Positions 57,998 through 64,000 of a stretch of 64,000 bases of DNA are shown piece by piece. This DNA is from Dyadobacter fanqingshengii. GTDB taxonomy: Bacteria; Bacteroidota; Bacteroidia; Cytophagales; Spirosomataceae. Location of the stretch: assembly GCF_023822005.2 (NCBI RefSeq), contig NZ_CP098806.1, positions 3,968,001-4,032,000 of the forward strand, given 5' to 3'. Made by a program: the position numbers and the translations under genes. The notes under the pieces were generated by a model. That model was given only the letters and a program-made list of their open reading frames with translations, searched no databases and was not told where the DNA came from. Position 1 is the first letter of the stretch, and each line of letters starts with the position of its first letter.

Positions 57998-60249
57998 ACG
58001 GCCACGCTGAAAGATTCTTTAAAACCGGTTTTTTGCTGCTCTCCTTCTTGCTGGCTGTCTCTTGTAAAAAAGAGCAGCCCGGGCAAACCGCAAATGCCAA
58101 TTATCAAGACAAACCTTTTATTCAAGAATTTCACGAAGCGTTTCCAGTCGGAAATGGGACTGCCGAAAATGAGGTACGGAGCATTGTAGCCGACCAGGAT
58201 CTCAATATCTGGATAGCAACCGCTGCCGGTATTTTCCAGAAAAAGAAGGACAGCCCGGAATGGACAAGCATGATTACTGGCGCCGACTATGGCCCTGCCT
58301 ATGCCGTAGAATCCGATAACAATGGCACTATGTGGCTCGGAACATGGAACGGATTGTATTCCTTTAAAGCCGGTGCCATGAAAAAAGCAAGCGGCCCGCT
58401 GGGACCTATTTCCGCCATTTGTGCTGCAAGCGAAGGCTTATATGCGCTTGGCCCAAAAGGCTTTTGGTTCGACGAAGGAAAAGGCTTTCAAAAGCAAAAT
58501 GACACCATTTCAAAGTCCGTTCGTGATGTTATTTCGGATAAAAACAAGGGCTTGTGGATTGCTACGGACGTTGGATTGTATCATTGGACGAAAACGGGTT
58601 TACGTCATTATTACAAAACGGACGCACTGATCAGCGGCTATGTCAAGGGGCTGGCCCTGGATGCGAGCGCTAAACTTTGGATTGGCGGGCTCGGCGGCGT
58701 TACCATTCGTAGTTTGGATAAAAAAGAAAAAGAGCTCAAACCTGAAAATGGCATTCCGTCTGTTTACGTAACGGCCGTACGATATGCACCCGACAGTTCC
58801 ATGTGGGTAGGCACGCAGGCAGGAATTGTTCGTTTCAAGCCAGATAGCAGCCATTCATTGCGATTTTCAAGGCGCTGGCTAGTGGACGATCAGGTGAATC
58901 ACATTGCATTCGACAAGGAAGGAACGGCCTGGATTGCTACGCCAAAAGGTGTGAGCGCAATCCGAAAGAGAACGATGACGCTAGCTCAGAAAAACGACTT
59001 TTTCTATAATGTATTAATGAAAAGGCACATTCGTGCGCCGTGGATCGCGGGACAGGCGCATTTATGGATTCCGGGCGATACAACTTCCTGGCAGCCCGAG
59101 GACGATGATAATGATGGCGAATACACGGGAAATTATCTGGCGATGGAAAGTTTTAGATACGCTGCGACAAAAGATCCGGAAGCAAAAGTTAAAGCCGCGA
59201 AAGCATTCGGTTTTCTCAAATTATTGCAGGAAGTAACGGATACAGACGGTTTTTTCGCCAGAACCATCGTACCGTCCGACTGGAAAAATATGCATGACGG
59301 CAACCGGACATTTACCGAAAGGGAAAAAGCGGATGAACTCGTTAAAGAGCCGCGTTTCAAGCCGGTGGAAGTACGCTGGCACCTTTCCAAAGATGGAAAG
59401 TGGCTTTGGAAAGGTGATACGAGCAGCGATGAAATGTGCGGGCATATGTTTGGCTACTATTTTTACTACACGTTAGTAGCCGACGCGAACGAAAAAAAGG
59501 TCATTGCAGCGCACATTGCTAGGATTGTGGACCACTTGATGAAGAATAACCTGAATCTGGTGGACGTTGACGGCACGCATACACGCTGGTCGGTGTGGTC
59601 GCCGGACAAGCTGAACCGCGACCCCGAATGGCTTCCCGACCGGAACCAGAATTCGATGGAAATGCTGGCATTCTTGAAGCTGGCCCATCATGTTACCGGC
59701 AATAAAAAGTACGAAAATGAATATCTGAGGCTTATTAAAGAGGAGAAATATCTTGAAAACATGGCGGAAGTTACTAACCAGAACCCCGCCTGGTTTATTT
59801 ACTTCGATGTGGTTTTGCAAGCCTATCTTTACCCTATTTTCTTGAAGTGCGAGCAGGATCCTGAGCGTTTGAAATTTTATAAGGAGCATTTAAACAAATG
59901 GTTTGAAAAACGAAAAGCAGACCATAACCCGCTCATTAACTTCATATATTGTTATTCGTCAGGGGAAAAAGCGGAACTGGACAACTCAGTAGATTTCCTG
60001 GTTGACACGCCGCTCGATCTGATCGACTGGCCGATTGACCATAGCAAAAGGGAAGATCTCAAAATCGTAAGAACGCCCGTTTTGGAAGATCAGCAGGTGA
60101 ATGCATTGCAGCCTGCAAGTTTGCGCATGACGGTGCGATGGGATAAAAATCCCTGGACGCTGGCCGGCGGAAATCCGCAAGTGGAACGTGAGCCCGTTTT
60201 TTGGCTGCTGCCCTATTGGATGGGCCGCTATATGAACATGATCAAATAA
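57994..60249 (+). CDS. exported beta-propeller plus alpha-helical-domain lipoprotein, paralogue 1
   Basis: 751 residues. Signal peptide with lipobox LAVSC (about residue 24). Residues about 50-330 contain six Reg_prop-type propeller repeats (for example LNIWIATAAGIFQKK, MWLGTWNGLYSF, LWIATDVGLYHW, LWIGGLGGVTIRSL, MWVGTQAGIVRF, AWIATPKGVSAIRK). Residues about 345-751 form a helical domain, probably an alpha/alpha toroid as in many glycoside hydrolases and lyases: DDDNDGEYTGNYLAMESFRYA near 367, GDTSSDEMCGHMFGYYFY near 475, and WLLPYWMGRYMNMIK at the end. The C-terminal family has no activity that I know of. It overlaps the kinase gene by 4 bp and ends 6 bp before the sialidase-like gene. Confidence 0.85.
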   Translation: MNGHAERFFKTGFLLLSFLLAVSCKKEQPGQTANANYQDKPFIQEFHEAFPVGNGTAENEVRSIVADQDLNIWIATAAGIFQKKKDSPEWTSMITGADYGPAYAVESDNNGTMWLGTWNGLYSFKAGAMKKASGPLGPISAICAASEGLYALGPKGFWFDEGKGFQKQNDTISKSVRDVISDKNKGLWIATDVGLYHWTKTGLRHYYKTDALISGYVKGLALDASAKLWIGGLGGVTIRSLDKKEKELKPENGIPSVYVTAVRYAPDSSMWVGTQAGIVRFKPDSSHSLRFSRRWLVDDQVNHIAFDKEGTAWIATPKGVSAIRKRTMTLAQKNDFFYNVLMKRHIRAPWIAGQAHLWIPGDTTSWQPEDDDNDGEYTGNYLAMESFRYAATKDPEAKVKAAKAFGFLKLLQEVTDTDGFFARTIVPSDWKNMHDGNRTFTEREKADELVKEPRFKPVEVRWHLSKDGKWLWKGDTSSDEMCGHMFGYYFYYTLVADANEKKVIAAHIARIVDHLMKNNLNLVDVDGTHTRWSVWSPDKLNRDPEWLPDRNQNSMEMLAFLKLAHHVTGNKKYENEYLRLIKEEKYLENMAEVTNQNPAWFIYFDVVLQAYLYPIFLKCEQDPERLKFYKEHLNKWFEKRKADHNPLINFIYCYSSGEKAELDNSVDFLVDTPLDLIDWPIDHSKREDLKIVRTPVLEDQQVNALQPASLRMTVRWDKNPWTLAGGNPQVEREPVFWLLPYWMGRYMNMIK

Positions 60250-60255
60250 TTCAGC

Positions 60256-61425
60256 ATGAAAATATTCTTATCGGCTTTGTTCTGGTGTGCTTCCATAACA
60301 GCCGTTTTTGCCCAAAACAGCGCTATCAAGCAACATATGCTCATTTTCCCGCAACAGGAAAAGCATGTTCACGGAAGCAGCATTGTGAGTTTGCCAAACG
60401 GCGACTTTCTCGTTGCATGGTTTCAGGGAAGCGGTGAACGCACGGCGGATGACGTACAGGTTATGGGTTCAAGACTAAAAAAAGGCGCAAAAAATTGGAG
60501 TGAGCCATTCCTCATGGCCGACACACCGCACATCCCCGATTGTAACCCGGTTTTATTCCTTAATGCGCAGGGAAAGCTGTTTTTAGTCTGGATTGCGGTG
60601 CAGGCGAATCTTTGGGAACAATCCATTTTAAGAACCAGAACGACAACGGATTACAACGGTGACGGCGCGCCGAACTGGACCTGGCAGGATAATATTCTGC
60701 TAAAACCGGATGATAAATTTGCCTCGGAAATTGAGAAAAAATTCAAGAATTTACCTGAAAATCATGCGGGCTGGGCAGGATACGCACCCCGTTACGACGG
60801 CATGATCATGGAGGCTGCAAAAGACCCCGTTAAACGCAGCATTGGCTGGATGACCAGGATAAAACCATTGATTATGGAAAACGGAAGGATCATACTGCCT
60901 CTTTATTCCGACGGTTACAATCTCTCCATGACCGCCATTTCAGAAGATCACGGCGCAACCTGGCGTCCCGGCCTGCCCATTGTAGGACGCGGCCCGATCC
61001 AGCCTGCGCTTGGACAGAAAAAGAATGGTAACCTGGTTGCTTTCATGCGCGACAGCGGCGACCCGCCTGCACGCGTGCATTACAGCGAATCTGCGGACAA
61101 CGGTGAAAGCTGGACAGCAACGCGCAAAACCGATATCCCAAACACGGCGAGCGTGGAATTCCTGGTTTTAAATGATGGCAAATGGGCTTTTCTGGGCAAT
61201 GACATTGATGACGGGCGTTATGAACTGAGCCTCAGAATCTCGCCAGATGAAGGCAAAACCTGGAAAAGGACCTTGATTGAAAATGATAACTCAAAAAAAG
61301 GTGGTTACTCTTACCCGTCCCTCATCCAGACCGCCGACGGGCTTTTGCATATGACCTATTCATATCATCCTGAAAAGGGCAAAAAGTCAATTAGATATGT
61401 AATTGTAGATCCTAAACTGTTATAG
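60256..61425 (+). CDS. sialidase-like exported glycosidase (BNR/Asp-box repeats)
   Basis: 389 residues with a signal peptide (about 1-20, ending AVFAQ). Three Asp-box repeats of the sialidase propeller: SEDHGATW (about 229), SADNGESW (279) and SPDEGKTW (329). The N-terminal HGSSIVSLPNGDFLVAWFQGSGE is typical of the BNR_2 sialidase-like group. The FRIP motif of true GH33 sialidases is not seen and the full Arg triad could not be assigned, so sialic acid is not a safe substrate; relatives act on other glycans. It lies between two paralogous propeller proteins in one operon. Confidence 0.82.
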   Translation: MKIFLSALFWCASITAVFAQNSAIKQHMLIFPQQEKHVHGSSIVSLPNGDFLVAWFQGSGERTADDVQVMGSRLKKGAKNWSEPFLMADTPHIPDCNPVLFLNAQGKLFLVWIAVQANLWEQSILRTRTTTDYNGDGAPNWTWQDNILLKPDDKFASEIEKKFKNLPENHAGWAGYAPRYDGMIMEAAKDPVKRSIGWMTRIKPLIMENGRIILPLYSDGYNLSMTAISEDHGATWRPGLPIVGRGPIQPALGQKKNGNLVAFMRDSGDPPARVHYSESADNGESWTATRKTDIPNTASVEFLVLNDGKWAFLGNDIDDGRYELSLRISPDEGKTWKRTLIENDNSKKGGYSYPSLIQTADGLLHMTYSYHPEKGKKSIRYVIVDPKLL

Positions 61426-61442
61426 AAACCAACCGCCATCTA

Positions 61443-63671
61443 ATGTTTAAACCTGCTTCTATCCCACTCTTTTCACTCCTTTTGATCGCCGGAATTTTAT
61501 CCGTCACCCAAAATGTTGCCCAAACCGTCCATCAGGATAAGCCGTTCAAACAGGATTATAGCATTAAGTTCTACGCAAATGCAGGAACGGACATGCAACA
61601 AGTTGCTGCGGACCGGAATGAAAATGTGCAAATTCTGGGGAAAGAGGGCTTATTACATCCCGAAAACGGCCGTTTTTTATATCCGGGTAACATCCGCGCA
61701 GATAATGCTTACCGGTTTATGAAGGACAAAAAGATCGCCGCGATAGCGACTCATCAAAACCAGCTCGTATATCTGACCGACTCATTTGTCCTGAGCAACG
61801 CCTGGGCCGGAACACTCCTTTCAAAACATACATTACCCAAAGCCAGCATTTTTGCTGGTGGCAATGACCTCTCTTTCCTCATTTCCGATGGAAAATCGCT
61901 GCAACTGATTAATGATTCAAAAAGCATTTGGAGCGGCAGTTTGCCGGATGATGAAGTGCTGGACATTGTTTTTCAAAGTACAGCAAACCAGTTCTGGATT
62001 CTGGGGAGCAAATCTTTGTACAATCTCGCAGCTGGCGGTAATGCGTTGACAAAAGCATTTTCGGGAAGCAGTTTCACAGCTTTTGATTTGGCCAATAAAG
62101 GCAAGAACATTGTAATCGGAACCGCTGAGGGTTATTTGCTTTTTGATATAAACTCAAAAAAACAAACCGGAGACATTTATAAAAAACTGCCTGTTAATAA
62201 AATAGCTGTTATAAAGGAGGTTAATAACCGCATCTGGTTTGGTTCTGACGAAGGTGCGTTCGCGCTTAGAGCTGATGGTAAATTTGATTATTACTATGGT
62301 GAACGCTGGCTGCCGGGCAACAAAATTACCGACATTGCGGAAGGACCGAACAATTCTGTTTTACTGCTGACAAACAAAGGTTTAGGACAAATTATTTTCC
62401 AAACCATGTCGCTGGAAGAAAAGGCAATGATCTTTGAAAAACAGGTGAGACAGCGGCATATCAGAAATGGATTTAATGCCTCGCGCGTGAACATGGATCA
62501 TGGAAACGTTGCAACTGGATATATGGATGACTCTGATAATGACGGTCTTTGGACTTCCATGTATCTGGGCGGCGAGATATTCCGCTACGCAGTAACCAGA
62601 GATCCCGAAGCATTGCAAAATTGCCGCGAGTCGCTGGATGCGATGGAAAGATTGTATTCCGTAACGGGCATTCCCGGCTTTCCAGCACGTTCATTTGAGA
62701 GATCCGGACACATAAAAGAACTGAGCGACAGCGATCGCTGGCAGCATTCGACCGAAAAAGAATGGGACTGGAAATCCACCACCAGCAGCGATGAAATCAT
62801 AGGACATATTTTCGCATTTGGCGCCATGGCCGAGCTGGTGGATGACCCGCCGATGAAAAGGCGCGCCGTTGCGCTGATCGACACAGTGATGTCCCACATT
62901 GTTAAAAACGACTTTTATCTGATCGATTTCGACGGAAAGCCAACCATGTGGGGCAAATGGAACCCTGAGTATGTGAATGCTTTCCCGATCAATGTGGGCG
63001 ACCGCAAGTTAAATTCTTCCAACATTGTTGCGATGCTTCAAACAGCTTATCATTTTACGAAAAAAGAAAAATACAAGGCCAAAGCGTTTGAATTAATGAA
63101 CAAACACGGCTATTTCGAAAATATGATGCGCCCCATGAAAGTGATCGGTAAAGCGCCGGAAAATGCGGACGAGCATAGCAAGCAAATGTCCGACGGCTGG
63201 AACCACTCCGACGACGAAATGTATTTTGTGGGCTACTGGGGCCTTTATCGCTATGCATTCAATGATACGCTCAAAGCAAAATATAAGCAGCAGATCCTGG
63301 ACCACTGGGAAATTGAACGCCCCGAAAAAGAAGGCGCCTGGAACATTTTCACCGCATTAACCGGCGTTAAAGATTTCGACCTGAAAGAAGCTGTCTGGTA
63401 TTTGCAGGAACACCCGCTCGATCTGATCGATTGGAGCATTAAAAACAGCCACCGAAAGGACATTGAATTGCTTGAACCCAACTTCCGCAGGCAAACGACC
63501 AAAGAAGTGCTGCCGCCGGACGAACGTCAGGTTCAGCGTCACAATGCCAACATGTTCAGCCTGGACAGAGAGGGGAGAAATGGCGATGCGGAGTATAGTG
63601 CGGGCGATATCTGGCTTTTGCCCTATTGGATGGGACGTTATCTCGGCGTAATCAGCGCACCTCAAAAGTAG
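61443..63671 (+). CDS. exported beta-propeller plus alpha-helical-domain protein, paralogue 2
   Basis: 742 residues, with a signal peptide (about 1-26, ending NVAQ) and no lipobox. An N-terminal propeller-like region (about 45-325) has weaker repeats than paralogue 1 (RIWFGSDEGAFAL, NQFWILGSKSLYNL). The C-terminal domain (about 335-742) is clearly related to that of the gene at 57994: DDSDNDGLWTSMYLGGEIFRY, WKSTTSSDEIIGHIFAFGAM, HPLDLIDWSIKNSHRKDIELL and AGDIWLLPYWMGRYLGVI. Paralogue 1 has the same blocks in the same order. Conserved acidic residues in DNDG and SSDE are candidates for the active site. Probably another component of the same saccharide-processing system. 17 bp after the sialidase-like gene. 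Confidence 0.85.
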   Translation: MFKPASIPLFSLLLIAGILSVTQNVAQTVHQDKPFKQDYSIKFYANAGTDMQQVAADRNENVQILGKEGLLHPENGRFLYPGNIRADNAYRFMKDKKIAAIATHQNQLVYLTDSFVLSNAWAGTLLSKHTLPKASIFAGGNDLSFLISDGKSLQLINDSKSIWSGSLPDDEVLDIVFQSTANQFWILGSKSLYNLAAGGNALTKAFSGSSFTAFDLANKGKNIVIGTAEGYLLFDINSKKQTGDIYKKLPVNKIAVIKEVNNRIWFGSDEGAFALRADGKFDYYYGERWLPGNKITDIAEGPNNSVLLLTNKGLGQIIFQTMSLEEKAMIFEKQVRQRHIRNGFNASRVNMDHGNVATGYMDDSDNDGLWTSMYLGGEIFRYAVTRDPEALQNCRESLDAMERLYSVTGIPGFPARSFERSGHIKELSDSDRWQHSTEKEWDWKSTTSSDEIIGHIFAFGAMAELVDDPPMKRRAVALIDTVMSHIVKNDFYLIDFDGKPTMWGKWNPEYVNAFPINVGDRKLNSSNIVAMLQTAYHFTKKEKYKAKAFELMNKHGYFENMMRPMKVIGKAPENADEHSKQMSDGWNHSDDEMYFVGYWGLYRYAFNDTLKAKYKQQILDHWEIERPEKEGAWNIFTALTGVKDFDLKEAVWYLQEHPLDLIDWSIKNSHRKDIELLEPNFRRQTTKEVLPPDERQVQRHNANMFSLDREGRNGDAEYSAGDIWLLPYWMGRYLGVISAPQK

Positions 63672-63675
63672 CCTC

Positions 63676-64000
63676 ATGCAATTGCAACGTTATTTTCTTT
63701 CTACATTAATTCTGATTCCAATGCTGTCTTGCCAAACTGACTCCTATCTGCAAGAAAAACAGGTTACCCACGATTACGATTATCATCACGATCTGGATAA
63801 CAACGATAATTTCTCACCGGACGGAAAATGGCTGGTTTACGACACCCGGACAGACAGCGGCGGCATTGCGGAATCGGGGAAAATTGAGAAAGTAAACATT
63901 GAAACAGGCGAGAAAAAGGTCTTATTTGAAATACAAAACAACGAAATATGGGGTCCGGGGGCTGGTGCTGTGAGTTACAGTCCAATGCAGGAAGCGGTGG
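63676..64000 (+). CDS. YidR/DUF3748-like propeller lipoprotein, cut by the window end
   Basis: Only the first 108 residues are in the window. Signal peptide with lipobox MLSC (about residue 19). Then TolB/PD40-like repeats: DNNDNFSPDGKWLVYDTRTD and IEKVNIETGEKKVLFEIQN. The pattern 'N-x-x-FSPDxxWLVYDxR', followed by I-x-x-V-N-x-x-T-G-E, resembles Escherichia coli YidR (DUF3748). It starts 5 bp past the previous gene, so it is part of the operon. Confidence 0.7.
   Translation, partial: MQLQRYFLSTLILIPMLSCQTDSYLQEKQVTHDYDYHHDLDNNDNFSPDGKWLVYDTRTDSGGIAESGKIEKVNIETGEKKVLFEIQNNEIWGPGAGAVSYSPMQEAV

Noticed and set aside
60256..61425. Naming the Asp-box protein a true sialidase (nanH)
   Set aside because: The FRIP motif is not seen and the Arg triad could not be assigned, and no sialic-acid catabolic gene is near.

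Overview
This 64 kb window is chromosomal DNA of a Bacteroidota bacterium, most likely a Cytophagales/Spirosomaceae member such as Dyadobacter (the genus is an inference). The evidence is: promoters of the TTG-N19/20-TAnnTTTG type before several operons, few clear Shine-Dalgarno sites, a 1798-residue protease with a type IX secretion (T9SS) C-terminal sorting domain, a PorE-like OmpA protein, many lipoproteins with an 'SxC' lipobox, and Bacteroidota-type tails on ribosomal proteins S3 and L17. No tRNA, rRNA, CRISPR array, insertion sequence or prophage gene was seen.

Layout. Positions 1-5.2 kb (minus strand) hold a lipoprotein, gpmI, a DivIC/FtsB-like gene, eno and carA, separated by good intrinsic terminators. 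Positions 5.3-25.9 kb (minus strand) hold the str-S10-spc-alpha superoperon, transcribed rpsL, rpsG, (LRR lipoprotein), fusA, rpsJ, rplC-D-W-B, rpsS, rplV, rpsC, rplP, rpmC, rpsQ, rplN, rplX, rplE, rpsN, rpsH, rplF, rplR, rpsE, rpmD, rplO, secY, map, infA, rpmJ, rpsM, rpsK, rpsD, rpoA, rplQ. It is cut into transcription units by recognisable terminators (after rpsG and rpsJ, and possibly between rpsD and rpoA) and promoters (rpsL, fusA, rplC, rpsH). Two things are odd: rplN is split by one extra A in an A8 run, and a leucine-rich-repeat lipoprotein sits between rpsG and fusA.

Positions 26.2-36.3 kb (plus strand) are an envelope and metabolism stretch: a PorE-like TPR/propeller/OmpA protein, a CRY-DASH-like photolyase homologue, a LemA-TPM-TPM operon, a coiled-coil membrane protein, a POT-family peptide transporter and an M13 metallopeptidase lipoprotein. 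Positions 36.3-42.7 kb look like an amino-sugar (GlcNAc/chitooligosaccharide) locus: GH20 hexosaminidase, FucP-type MFS sugar permease and XylR-type AraC regulator in one operon, with a divergent NagX/HGSNAT-like membrane acyltransferase. A nucleoside hydrolase and the T9SS subtilase follow (42.7-49.2 kb), then housekeeping genes (aroE, ribD, prmC, moxR, yidD, lgt), a lipoprotein and an ECF sigma factor without an adjacent anti-sigma gene (49.3-55.5 kb).

Positions 56-64 kb (plus strand), after a 588 bp AT-rich gap, are the least familiar part: a tightly packed operon of a PfkB-kinase/HAD-phosphatase fusion, two paralogous exported proteins that join a beta-propeller to a probably all-alpha C-terminal domain, a sialidase-like Asp-box protein between them, and the start of a YidR/DUF3748-like propeller lipoprotein cut by the window edge. 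It has no SusC/SusD pair and no gene of assigned substrate; it is the best candidate here for an undescribed system, probably for saccharide breakdown and phosphorylation.
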